47,083 bases of DNA, taken from assembly GCA_902510995.1 (NCBI GenBank), contig CABXDL010000007.1, positions 1 through 47,083 on the forward strand, written 5' to 3'. The notes under the pieces are model-generated. The model was not told where the DNA came from. It searched no databases and was given only the letters and a program-made list of their open reading frames with translations. This document shows, piece after piece, positions 19,267 to 28,937 of this stretch. The first letter of the stretch is position 1. Each line of letters starts with the position of its first letter. Source of the DNA: an uncultured Candidatus Actinomarina sp. (GTDB lineage: Bacteria; Actinomycetota; Acidimicrobiia; Actinomarinales; Actinomarinaceae). The position numbers were made by a program, and so were the translations under genes.

Positions 19267-20302
19267 ATATTTTTATATTTGGATTGGATTTAATTATATT
19301 ATTGAGCATTTTGTTGTGATATTTATAATATTTTTTAAAATTCCTGTCTTTAAAGAAAGAATAATCGAATGCATAATTTTTATTCCCCTCGTCAATAATT
19401 TTTTGATCATAATCCCAAACTGAATCTAATTCTTTTTCTAATTCGAAACTAACAGCTCCTAGGTGAACAGTACTCGAAAGACTAGTAGCAAGAGGTAGCA
19501 TATATTGTGTCATTACATTGTGCGTATTTTTTGTGTAAATTTTATTTTCTTTGATCAGAAAATTTACTTTTAATTTTTTTGAAGATGTCACTCCTATTAA
19601 CTTAGTTTCAATACCAGCATTTTTAAGAATAGGTATTACATTTGATGGAACAATTAAGAAATCTATCAAACTTTCGATTTTTTTAACTTTTTGAATAAAA
19701 TTTAGCGCATTTTCATCGTAAGAAAAATGAAAAAGAGGATCTCCAAATGAAAGTATTACTGTAGGTGAATCTATTTTTTCTATTATATTTATTGAATCAT
19801 TACATATAATTACAGGTTTTGATTTAATATTTTGAATTATTGAAGAAAACTCTGGAGAATTTCCCAAAACATAAAGTTCTTTATCGTTTAGAACTTCTTT
19901 AAGCTCATGGTAATAATTTAATGAAACATCTGTGTAATGGTCTCTGTCAGGAATACTAGAAAAATCAAAATAGCCGGTATTTATTAACATATTCATTCCA
20001 TAATGACCAAAATAATTTATTCCCACAACTCTCATTCTTTTAATGAAAAATATATTTCGAAGTAATTTTCCATAATTTAACTCTCCTATCAAAATTAAAC
20101 AATCGCAATTTTTTTTTGTTGTAGAGGTGCAAATTTTTATATTTTTGAAGAAATAAAAATTAGAAATTTTAGAATCATGATAGCCCAGAAATGAGTAACT
20201 TGTATAAATGTTAGTATTGTTTTTTTGAACAAAACTTAAAACAACAAAAAGAATTAATTTTGGTAATTTTTTTAAAGATTCTTTAACAGAATAATACCAC
20301 AT
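19259..20302 (-). CDS. Candidate DUF115/GT42-like (sialyltransferase-fold) protein
   Basis: 'LYVLGNSPEFSSII', 'PVIICNDS', 'NVMTQYMLPLATSLSSTVHLGAVSF' give an N-to-C order resembling CstI/DUF115 proteins. Remote, by eye. Confidence 0.35.
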   Translation of the reverse strand: MWYYSVKESLKKLPKLILFVVLSFVQKNNTNIYTSYSFLGYHDSKISNFYFFKNIKICTSTTKKNCDCLILIGELNYGKLLRNIFFIKRMRVVGINYFGHYGMNMLINTGYFDFSSIPDRDHYTDVSLNYYHELKEVLNDKELYVLGNSPEFSSIIQNIKSKPVIICNDSINIIEKIDSPTVILSFGDPLFHFSYDENALNFIQKVKKIESLIDFLIVPSNVIPILKNAGIETKLIGVTSSKKLKVNFLIKENKIYTKNTHNVMTQYMLPLATSLSSTVHLGAVSFELEKELDSVWDYDQKIIDEGNKNYAFDYSFFKDRNFKKYYKYHNKMLNNIIKSNPNIKIYE

Positions 20303-20340
20303 TAAAAACTACTCTAAATATCATTGGTTAATACTAGCTT

Positions 20341-21063
20341 CTATAATATCAATTTTTTATATTTTCTTAATACTTCAGATGATTCGTCTATCTCTACCAC
20401 TTCTCCTTCATGAATTAGTATTACTAAATCACAAAGACGCTCAATTAATGAATTTGAATGAGAAGTTATAATTGCGGATCCAAGGTTATCTATTTCATTT
20501 TTTAAAAACTCGACAGCATTTTCCTGAAATTCTAAATCTCCAAAATTAAAAAACTCATCCAAGCCTAGGAAATCAATATTTTCTATAAAAGCTAGGGTAA
20601 GTCCAAATCGAACTTTTGACTGAGTTCCTTTTGACAGGTGACTAATTGGTACTTGCAATTCTTCAGTAGTTAGTCTTGATATTTCTTTTACCCTTTCTAG
20701 CTTATTTGGACTATTTCTATCATTTTCCAGTATTTTCAATGCTTCTAAGTTATCAATTGAGTTTAAGTCATCTTGATATGTATTAGGAATATCAAGCAAC
20801 TTACCGCTATTAAAATTCCTTCTTATAAAACCTGAGGATGGTTGATAGTAATCAAATATTAGTCTCAACAGGGTTGACTTTCCTGACCCATTCTTACCAA
20901 TTACTCCATATATTTTATTATTTTCAAGTTTTAAATCAATATTTTTCAATACTGATTGCTCCACATTATCGTTGATAGAAGTTGTTCTTTTTAAAGAAAA
21001 CTTAGGCCTAGTTTTATAACTAAAGCTACAATTTTCAAGTTCTACACTATATTCGCTATTCAT
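20341..21063 (-). CDS. ABC transporter ATP-binding protein, polysaccharide-export (Wzt-like) type
   Basis: Walker A 'GVIGKNGSGKSTLL', signature-like 'LSKGTQSKVRFGLTLA', Walker B 'IDFLGLDEFFNFGD'. Confidence 0.85.
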   Translation of the reverse strand: MNSEYSVELENCSFSYKTRPKFSLKRTTSINDNVEQSVLKNIDLKLENNKIYGVIGKNGSGKSTLLRLIFDYYQPSSGFIRRNFNSGKLLDIPNTYQDDLNSIDNLEALKILENDRNSPNKLERVKEISRLTTEELQVPISHLSKGTQSKVRFGLTLAFIENIDFLGLDEFFNFGDLEFQENAVEFLKNEIDNLGSAIITSHSNSLIERLCDLVILIHEGEVVEIDESSEVLRKYKKLIL

Positions 21064-21850
21064 ACAAAATTAGATCTCTGATTTTTGATATATATTTTGA
21101 ATTATGTAAAAAGAAATAATAAGAAATAAACATAATTAATGACGGAATTATAAAACTAATTAAGTTTAGGCTATAGTCTTTATCAATCACAAAATTTAAT
21201 AAGTCGAAAATAAAATAAAAAGGGTTTGCTGTTTTAATAAAAGTATCAATATAAATATTGCTGCTTTCAGCAACCCACAATATTGGACTAAGATAGAGCG
21301 TTACCCTAAGTACGTGAGGTATCAAGTCCTGAAGGTCAATAAATTGTTTTGATAAAATAGTTGTAGGAATACAGATAATGAATGTATAAATCATACATAA
21401 TGTATTAACTAAATATGCAAAAATTAATATTTTTATACTTTCAGAAATTGTAAATTTAAAATCATAATTAAAGAAAAATAATTGAACTATCACTATTACA
21501 GGCAATAGATAGAAAACTGGCAAAAAATTAAACAAGACTTTAGATAAAAATAATTTCAATAATGCATGTCTAACAGTAATAAAATTTATTAAAGCGTGGT
21601 TATAAATCCATTCAGTAGCTCCATTCATTGAGTTTGTTATACCAGAAAATATTAATATTCCCATTGTGATTACAAAACCTCTATTACCATCTTGTTGGAT
21701 CGCAGAAAATACAAGGGTATAAATACCCATGAATATAACCGGATTTAGATACTTCCACAAAATTCCAAAGAATTTTTTTCTGTGTTCAGCTTTGTATTGA
21801 AAGTTTGCAAGTTTAAATACGTCAGATGTATAATTTAAAATTTTCATCAT
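21056..21850 (-). CDS. ABC-2 type permease (Wzm-like)
   Basis: 'AEHRKKFFGILWKYLNPVIFMGIYTLVF', multi-TM, 8-nt overlap with the ATPase gene. Confidence 0.8.
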   Translation of the reverse strand: MMKILNYTSDVFKLANFQYKAEHRKKFFGILWKYLNPVIFMGIYTLVFSAIQQDGNRGFVITMGILIFSGITNSMNGATEWIYNHALINFITVRHALLKLFLSKVLFNFLPVFYLLPVIVIVQLFFFNYDFKFTISESIKILIFAYLVNTLCMIYTFIICIPTTILSKQFIDLQDLIPHVLRVTLYLSPILWVAESSNIYIDTFIKTANPFYFIFDLLNFVIDKDYSLNLISFIIPSLIMFISYYFFLHNSKYISKIRDLILYE

Positions 21851-21957
21851 ATTGATTATTCTAAATTAAGAGTATAAATACTTACCCTCTTATATTTATT
21901 TTGTAACTTCATTACCATATTTTATTACTGAAATTGCTACAAAATTTATGAAATGTT

Positions 21958-23844
21958 TTAATCGTTCAATAAAATATTTTTTATGCTCGATCTTTCTATA
22001 GCTGCTTTTGCGCCATAATATGATAAATGTGAGCCATCGGTAAAGAAATAGTTTCCATTTTCTAAATAATTACATTTTTTTGATTTGCATAATGAATCAA
22101 AAATATTCAAATATTGAAACTTAGGATTTTTTGAAAATCCTAAGTTTTTGACAACTTTTTCAAATTCTAAATTATTTTTATATTCTTCTTCAAAGTGAAT
22201 TAAATTTTCTGAAACTATTAAAGCTGAATTTTTTCTATAATACATGAGTTCATCAATTTTTGGAGAAGGGGTGTATCCTATTAGGATTATTTGATTGTTA
22301 TTTGAAATTAGTAGATTAATTGTTTCTATTAGGTCTTTTTCAGTTATTTGGACAAACCCATTATCAAAATCTCCTCCTATCAGAATATTTGTGTTCGATA
22401 ACGATGTTATGTCTTCATAATAAGTAGTCCCTGGTATAAATTCACACCTATTTATTGCCGGGTAGCAACCTGATTTAGTATATTCATAAATCGTATAAAC
22501 ATTTAAAATTTCATCATCAAAAAAACCATTTACCATTGATGAAGTCATTGAGTCGCCCAATATGTAAAGATCTTTCTTGCCTGAACCAAATTTACAAATA
22601 GTATCAATTGAATCTTGATCTATGCAAGTTTGCTTCTTTTGATTGACTAAATAATTTGTACCAGGTTTAGTTTCATAGCTTTGATCTAAGGCTTCAATAT
22701 TAAAACCGGTTTTATTAAATAAAGTACTTGCATTTTTTGGAAATATTGTAAATCCTAAAATAAAAATAAAAGCTACTAATACGATCTTGAAATTAAAAAA
22801 AGAAAAAAACCTGGCCTTTCTATAAGTCTGCTCTACTAGTAAATAATTAAATAAAGATATTAGATAAATAGAAATTAGAATCGCTGTTAAAAAGGCAGCC
22901 TTGTTTAAATTAAATATACTTTCTTGATCAAGATTAGCGTAAAATATATGATTTCTTATTGCTGCAAGTATTGGCTGGTGAAATAAATATAAAGAAAAAG
23001 AAATATTCCCAAGATGAACCAACAAATTATTTAACTTTCCATTACTTAATTTAAATTCATTAATCATTAGAAAAAAAGCAACAAATGTCACAACAAATTT
23101 GTTATAGGGCCCTAAGTCAAAGTAAAAATTAAAAACTAAGATAATAATAAAAAATAAATTAAACTTTGAAAATTTTGATAATAAATGTTTTGATGAGATA
23201 GAGGCGCCTATGGAACCAGCTAAAAACTGAAAAGCTCTTGAAAATGGGCTGTAGAATAAATAATTTTCATAAGTAAAAAATATATTCGATAATGATAATC
23301 GCATATAGAATACTTCACTCAAACCCCACAAACTTAATAAAAAACAAACTAAGAATAATTGATATCTATATTTAAATAATTTAGATGTGACTATTAAGAA
23401 AATGGGGAAAACTAAATAGAACTGCTCTTCTACACTCAGGCTCCAAAGGTTGATAATTAGGTTTCTTTTAGAATCTATCGTGAAGTAATCAATGGTTTGT
23501 GAAAAGAATATATTTCCAATGAAGAGAAGAGAATATTTTATTCCTCTTATTAATTCGTAATAGTGCTCTAAAGATAAGTTATAAAAACCAAGAATTAATG
23601 TAAAGATTGAACTTGTTACTAATGATGGAAAGATTCTTTTAAATCTTCTAAAGTAAAAATTTGATAATTTAAAATTATTTTTATCAATAAGTTCTAAAAT
23701 TTGCTTGCTTATTAAATATCCACTTATTACAAAGAATAAATCAACACCTAGATATCCGAAAGGAAGCAACTCTTCCTTAAAATGATAAATAATTACGGAT
23801 AATACTGCTATTGCTCTATAAAGTTGGATATCTTTTCTTACCAT
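21958..23844 (-). CDS. Acyltransferase 3 (OafA/YrhL-like) with C-terminal SGNH domain
   Basis: 'QLYRAIAVLSVIIYHF', 'GYLGVDLFFVISGYLIS', 'NLWSLSVEEQFYLVFP', 'LYILGDSMTSS', 'FTDGSHLSYYG'. Confidence 0.9.
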   Translation of the reverse strand: MVRKDIQLYRAIAVLSVIIYHFKEELLPFGYLGVDLFFVISGYLISKQILELIDKNNFKLSNFYFRRFKRIFPSLVTSSIFTLILGFYNLSLEHYYELIRGIKYSLLFIGNIFFSQTIDYFTIDSKRNLIINLWSLSVEEQFYLVFPIFLIVTSKLFKYRYQLFLVCFLLSLWGLSEVFYMRLSLSNIFFTYENYLFYSPFSRAFQFLAGSIGASISSKHLLSKFSKFNLFFIIILVFNFYFDLGPYNKFVVTFVAFFLMINEFKLSNGKLNNLLVHLGNISFSLYLFHQPILAAIRNHIFYANLDQESIFNLNKAAFLTAILISIYLISLFNYLLVEQTYRKARFFSFFNFKIVLVAFIFILGFTIFPKNASTLFNKTGFNIEALDQSYETKPGTNYLVNQKKQTCIDQDSIDTICKFGSGKKDLYILGDSMTSSMVNGFFDDEILNVYTIYEYTKSGCYPAINRCEFIPGTTYYEDITSLSNTNILIGGDFDNGFVQITEKDLIETINLLISNNNQIILIGYTPSPKIDELMYYRKNSALIVSENLIHFEEEYKNNLEFEKVVKNLGFSKNPKFQYLNIFDSLCKSKKCNYLENGNYFFTDGSHLSYYGAKAAIERSSIKNILLND

Positions 23845-23864
23845 TTTTATTTAAGTTTTATGAT

Positions 23865-24560
23865 TTAATTTAACCTATCCCATCTTTCCCAAACCATATA
23901 ATAAGTCCAGATTTCTTTATGTGTGTTTTTTAACTCATTCCTTATTTTTTCTCGCCACAGTTCCGCATTTGGAATACTTTCATGAAATTGGATTTTTAAT
24001 TTATCAATTTTTCTAATTTCTCCAGTTCTTATTAATTTTTCAAGTAGTTCATATTCCATACCTTCAATATTTAATTTCAGTAAATCTATGTTTTCAATAC
24101 TCAGTTCTTTTGTTACCTCTGTGATGTCTCTTACTGCTATCTTTAATTCTGTCTTTTTATCTGTAACTTTTGAACTTTCAGAATCATCTGTTAAAAATAA
24201 ATTTTTAGTTTCACCACCTAAGCCATAATTGAATAGCTTTACATTATTTTTATTCATAAACTTTTTCTGCAGTTTCGCAAAATACTCCGGATGTGGTTCG
24301 AATATATAAGATTTACAATCATATTGATTTAAAATTTTATCAGTATAGTCTCCTTCAAATCCCCCAACATCAAAAAATATTGAATTTGAATCTAAATCAA
24401 ATTTTTTATGAGAAATGCTGTCTCCCCTCTTTACAATCCACAAAAGATGCGCTCGTGGCTCCTTAAGGTAGATCGCTCTAAAAACAAATCTGAACTTATA
24501 GTAAACAGCCAAGACTGCTGGAAATCTATTTTTTAAATAATTAATATTTTTTTTATACAT
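23865..24560 (-). CDS. FkbM-family methyltransferase
   Basis: 'IFFDVGGFEGDYTDKI', 'YIFEPHPEYFAKLQKKF', 'ENIDLLKLNIEGMEYELLEKL'. Confidence 0.85.
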   Translation of the reverse strand: MYKKNINYLKNRFPAVLAVYYKFRFVFRAIYLKEPRAHLLWIVKRGDSISHKKFDLDSNSIFFDVGGFEGDYTDKILNQYDCKSYIFEPHPEYFAKLQKKFMNKNNVKLFNYGLGGETKNLFLTDDSESSKVTDKKTELKIAVRDITEVTKELSIENIDLLKLNIEGMEYELLEKLIRTGEIRKIDKLKIQFHESIPNAELWREKIRNELKNTHKEIWTYYMVWERWDRLN

Positions 24561-24581
24561 TTATGCTTTCTCTATTTTAAC

Positions 24582-25463
24582 TTATTCATCTTTACGTGTT
24601 TCATGATTTTCTGGATGTGTTTTTTTTAAGTTTAACCAATTTGCAATAACTATTAATAGTGAACCAACGTATATATAGATATCTCCAGATTCAGAATAAA
24701 ATATTATTCCAATCAATACAGCTAAAGGTAGTCTAAATAAATCAATTGGCGCAAGTAAACTTGGTGGAGCATAAGTTAGAGCCGTAGTTATACAGTAGTG
24801 CGCAGCAAGGCCTCCTAATCCAAGAACAACTATCCAAGGAATACTTTCAGCCGACGGTAAATCTAATTTTCCATCAATAAAAGAAGTAAGAAATCCAAAT
24901 ATTAATTGCATAGAGGTGAGAAAAAATATAATTGTTAATGTTGACTCTGTCTGCGTAAGCCTTCTTGTGTATATATTTGTAAGTGCAAAAGCAATAGCAG
25001 AAAAGCCAGCAGCAACTAAGCCAAGCTTAAAACTTCCTATATCAGGCCTTACTATTATTAAGACACCTATAAAGCCAACCCCTATTGAAATAATCCTAAA
25101 TTTATTCAACTTTTCATTAAGCATAAAAAAAGAAAAGAAAATAATCCAAATGGGCATTGTGAATTCTAGCGAGGTTACTTCAGCTAAAGTTATAGTGCCT
25201 AAAGCATATAACCATAAATTCTGACCCGTAAAATGTGCTATATTTCTTTTAAAATGTGTACGTATTTGATTTACGTTTATTTCATGAAATAAGCCTTTTC
25301 CAGCTAATACAAATAAAATAATTACAATTCCTATAACGCTTCTAAAAAATAATATTTCGAATGTATCAATCTGTAATGAGATTTCTTTCCCAGCAATTGC
25401 CATTAATGTAAGTGAAAAAACCCCACCAATCATCCATAAAGGCCCTTTTAAAGTTTCATTCAT
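24582..25463 (-). CDS. EamA/DMT-family transporter
   Basis: About 10 TMs; 'FLVTSMQ'-type and 'EVTSLEFTMPIWIIFFSFFMLNEKLN', 'LAPIDLFRLPLAVLIGIIFYSE'. Confidence 0.8.
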   Translation of the reverse strand: MNETLKGPLWMIGGVFSLTLMAIAGKEISLQIDTFEILFFRSVIGIVIILFVLAGKGLFHEINVNQIRTHFKRNIAHFTGQNLWLYALGTITLAEVTSLEFTMPIWIIFFSFFMLNEKLNKFRIISIGVGFIGVLIIVRPDIGSFKLGLVAAGFSAIAFALTNIYTRRLTQTESTLTIIFFLTSMQLIFGFLTSFIDGKLDLPSAESIPWIVVLGLGGLAAHYCITTALTYAPPSLLAPIDLFRLPLAVLIGIIFYSESGDIYIYVGSLLIVIANWLNLKKTHPENHETRKDE

Positions 25464-25475
25464 GAAATAGTGCAG

Positions 25476-27371
25476 TCATGTTAAGTTTTTTTGTAATAAA
25501 AAAGATTTATCATCCCAAGGTCTTCCAAGAAATTCTTCAACAAGATCCTGGGCTGGTTTTGTCCCACCAGGCCTTAGTATTTTTTCCTTGTAATCAACTC
25601 CGACTTTATTAGAAAGAATCCCTTCTTCTTCAAATCTACTAAATAAATCATCTCCAATAATTTCTGCCCAAAGATATCCATAATACGCAGCATCATAACC
25701 GCCTAATAAGTGCCCAAATGCACCAAGGTGATTTGTGTCATCTGGATAATTAATAGTTGTAACAGATTGAGATTTTTTTTCTATTTCAATTAATGAGTCA
25801 CTGAAATCTTTTCCATGTAAATGCTGGTCAGCTAAACCAAATGAAACTTGCCTTAAGGTTAGAAGGCTAACTCCAATATTTTTTGATTCATTTAGTTTAA
25901 TGCATATAGCTTCATCTAAGGATTCACCTGTATCAATATGTTTTGAAAATCTTTTAAGACATTCACTCTTCCATACCCAATGTTCCATTATCTGACTTGG
26001 TGCTTCTACAAAATCCCATTCAACATTTGCACCTACAAATCTTGCATACTTTGCTTTACCTATTCCAAAATGTAGTACGTGACCAAATTCATGAAAAAGT
26101 GTTTCAACTTCGTCAAATGTCATGAGCCCATCACCCGAATTTGGGTTTGGAAAATTTGCAACCATAGAGCTTACAGGAAGTAAGTCTCCATCTTGACTGC
26201 CAATAGAAAGATCAAATACCGCAGCATGAGTATACTTACCTATCCGTGGGTAAAGATCAAGATAAAAATAAGCCAATTTTTCTCCAGTACTCTCCGATAT
26301 TGACCAAAGCTCAACATCTTCGTGCCATGCAGTTCCTGAATCCTCTTCTTTTATTTCAATATCAAAAACTTCTTCACATATAGAAAACATTTCTTTTTTA
26401 ACATCATGAATATAAAAATATTTTTTTATTTCACTACTATCAACATTGCTTTCTTTATTTCTTTTATTTGTTATAAAATACCTAACATCCCACGGTTCTA
26501 TATTTTCAACCTTCACTTCATCAATAACTAATTGTTCTTTTTCTTTTGCTGCAGATTCTTGTAGTTTTGGAATTAAATTTTTATACATCTTATCAACATT
26601 GTTAGGAGTTTTCGCCATTCTATCTTGTAATCTATATTCAGCCCATGTTTGAAAATCAAAAAGTTTTGCTTTTTCATTTCTTAATGAAACAGCTTCCTTA
26701 AGAATTGGACTATTTTCACTAACAGCTCTATTGTTGAAGGCTTTCCAAACTTTTTTTCTAGATTTACGTATTTTACAATTTTCCATTACAGCATTTACAT
26801 CAGGATAAGCCATGGTTACTACAAAATTATTATCTTTTTTCTTTAAATTATTTAATTCACCTGGACTTAATCCATCTAGCTCTGAAGCTTCAAAGGTGAG
26901 CTCTGATTTATCGTCAGCAATATTTTTAGAGAAAGTAATTTCTAAATCTATTAATCTTTTTTCTATCTCAATTAGTCTTACTTTTTGTTCCTCCTCTAGT
27001 AGATGACCAGCATCAATAAATTCTCTTTCGACCTCTTTAAAATATTTAAGTGACTCTCCCTCTAAAGAAGCTTTATCTATTTCTTGAAATTTCTCATACA
27101 GCTTTACATCTGTAATAGTTTCTAATAAATAATTCTCAATTATTGATTCTGCTTCGTTAGAAAAATTTCTAATTTCTTCATCTACATGTACATCTCCCAT
27201 AAAAGTTACCCTTCCAGAAAGATCTGAAATTTGTCTTTCGAATAAGTCGAAAGATTCTAGGTTTACTTCTTCTGTTTCCTTTAGTTTTGTAACAAAGTTT
27301 TTGCTGTTTTCTATGGTTTCAGTAAGGTCTGATTTTAAACTTTCTTTAGTGATTTTTGAATAGTTAAACAT
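25476..27371 (-). CDS. M3-family zinc metallopeptidase (oligopeptidase)
   Basis: 'TLFHEFGHVLHFG' (HExxH), 'EAPSQIMEHWVW', 'RPGGTKPAQDLVEEFLGR'. Confidence 0.9.
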   Translation of the reverse strand: MFNYSKITKESLKSDLTETIENSKNFVTKLKETEEVNLESFDLFERQISDLSGRVTFMGDVHVDEEIRNFSNEAESIIENYLLETITDVKLYEKFQEIDKASLEGESLKYFKEVEREFIDAGHLLEEEQKVRLIEIEKRLIDLEITFSKNIADDKSELTFEASELDGLSPGELNNLKKKDNNFVVTMAYPDVNAVMENCKIRKSRKKVWKAFNNRAVSENSPILKEAVSLRNEKAKLFDFQTWAEYRLQDRMAKTPNNVDKMYKNLIPKLQESAAKEKEQLVIDEVKVENIEPWDVRYFITNKRNKESNVDSSEIKKYFYIHDVKKEMFSICEEVFDIEIKEEDSGTAWHEDVELWSISESTGEKLAYFYLDLYPRIGKYTHAAVFDLSIGSQDGDLLPVSSMVANFPNPNSGDGLMTFDEVETLFHEFGHVLHFGIGKAKYARFVGANVEWDFVEAPSQIMEHWVWKSECLKRFSKHIDTGESLDEAICIKLNESKNIGVSLLTLRQVSFGLADQHLHGKDFSDSLIEIEKKSQSVTTINYPDDTNHLGAFGHLLGGYDAAYYGYLWAEIIGDDLFSRFEEEGILSNKVGVDYKEKILRPGGTKPAQDLVEEFLGRPWDDKSFLLQKNLT

Positions 27372-27381
27372 TTTTCATTTC

Positions 27382-27984
27382 TCAATCATAACGTGTTGGT
27401 ACAAGAGTTGTTACAAAATGAGTATAAGAGCCTGTTTCAATATTAGATTCTATAGAGTCAATAATTTTTCCTCTAACTACTTCCATTATGTTAAAAACAA
27501 AATAAAAATTTTTAGGCATTATGTCTACAGCTTGTGCTCTAAAAATACCTGTGCAACTTAACTTCCATTTAGTGTTCTTATTTTCTGAAGAAGTAAGTCT
27601 AAAATGAAGCTCTCTGCAGCACTTAGCCTCATCAGTGTCTTGATGTTTCCACCATTCATTATTCATCATTATTACAGCTCTTTTAGTCTCTGGAAAATTC
27701 ACTAGCGACTCAACAACATTGTCAATTTTTTCACTCATTTCAATTGAGTAGTCTCCTTGGGAACCACCACGATATTCTGTTTCAAAAAGTTCCTTCTCCT
27801 TCTCTGAAACCTCCATTCCACAATTCTTTTTTCCATAATACTTTAATGACTGCTCATCAAAAAGTTCTGTTTCAACAAGCGCATTTTCTTCAGTAAACGA
27901 ATCTATGACTCCTACGAAATCAAAAGTTGGTGCTTCTTTTAATGCGTAATTAAACATTTCTAGCGCTGATGAATAGGTGTTCAT
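27382..27984 (-). CDS. Divergent thymidylate-synthase-like protein
   Basis: 'KRAVIMMNN...KCCRELHFRL...KWKLSCTGIFRAQAVDIMPKNFYFVFNIMEVV...GSYTHFV' aligns by eye to ThyA 'RRIIVSAWN...APCHAFFQF...[28 protein letters not shown]...GDTHLY'. Confidence 0.55.
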   Translation of the reverse strand: MNTYSSALEMFNYALKEAPTFDFVGVIDSFTEENALVETELFDEQSLKYYGKKNCGMEVSEKEKELFETEYRGGSQGDYSIEMSEKIDNVVESLVNFPETKRAVIMMNNEWWKHQDTDEAKCCRELHFRLTSSENKNTKWKLSCTGIFRAQAVDIMPKNFYFVFNIMEVVRGKIIDSIESNIETGSYTHFVTTLVPTRYD

Positions 27985-27987
27985 TAG

Positions 27988-28935
27988 TTAAGAAGCCACT
28001 CTTTGAATAATTAGATCTATAACTTTTTCTTCATCAACTTCGATGCAAATATTTACATTTCTTCTGTCTTCCCAAGGGTTGTGATCTAATTGATCCATAC
28101 CTGTTCCCATCCATGTTTTACCTCTACTAATTCCAAGCGTCTCAACAACAATTGGATACTGTATCGTTTTAAATAAATTCCTGTCGATAAGATAGGCTAT
28201 TGCTGAAGAATCATGAGTGGCCATACCTTCTTTATCAAAAAACTTACTTAGAAAATCTACATAAAAAGGAAAAATTTTCTTAAGGTGTTTAGTCTGAGGG
28301 CTATCAAAATTTACAATCTTGTCGATATGTTCTTTATCCATAAATACTTGATTAGTAACATCTAGACCTACCATTGAAATTTCACAATCTGCAGAAAATA
28401 CAATATCTGCAGCTTCCGGATCGTTTCTTATATTTGCTTCAGCTGAAGGACTTGCATTTCCTTGAGATAGTGCATTTCCTCCCATTAATATTATCTCTTT
28501 AATATCTTTTGCAATTTTAGGATTATTTAATAAGAGTTGAGCAATATTAGTCAGAGGACCAACAGGGACCAAAGTTACTTCTCCTGGGTTTTCTTTTATT
28601 GCCTTCTCCAAAAAATCTACAGCTGATCCTGTACCTTTTTTAGTCTTAGCGGGTTCAAGATTTGTGTTGCCTTGGCCATCATGACCATGGACAAACTCTC
28701 CTTTTCCTGTATATTCACTCTCTAGTGGTTTAATAGCTCCTGCATAAACTGGTATATCTGTCCTTGATGCAATTTCTAAAATCCTCAGTGCATTTATAGT
28801 ACCTCTTTCTGTTGGTGTATTGCCATAAACCGTAGTTAACCCAAGAACATCAATCTCTGGAGAATTGAGAGCAAAAAATATTGCCATGGTATCGTCTATC
28901 CCGGGGTCTGTATCTATAATAATTTTTTGACTCAT
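27988..28935 (-). CDS. Inosine/uridine-preferring nucleoside hydrolase
   Basis: 'IIIDTDPGIDDTMAIFFAL', 'TVYGNTPTERGTINAL', 'LVPVGPLTNIA', 'ILMGG'. ORF track starts at 28974; ATG at 28935 (MSQK) fits the motif and the upstream micro-ORF better. Confidence 0.9.
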   Translation of the reverse strand: MSQKIIIDTDPGIDDTMAIFFALNSPEIDVLGLTTVYGNTPTERGTINALRILEIASRTDIPVYAGAIKPLESEYTGKGEFVHGHDGQGNTNLEPAKTKKGTGSAVDFLEKAIKENPGEVTLVPVGPLTNIAQLLLNNPKIAKDIKEIILMGGNALSQGNASPSAEANIRNDPEAADIVFSADCEISMVGLDVTNQVFMDKEHIDKIVNFDSPQTKHLKKIFPFYVDFLSKFFDKEGMATHDSSAIAYLIDRNLFKTIQYPIVVETLGISRGKTWMGTGMDQLDHNPWEDRRNVNICIEVDEEKVIDLIIQRVAS

Positions 28936-28937
28936 AA

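Noticed and set aside
24916-27006. Antisense + ORFs 24916..25224, 26446..26652 and 26812..27006
   Set aside because: Overlap the EamA and M3 peptidase genes; Ser/Phe-rich shadow composition, no motifs.
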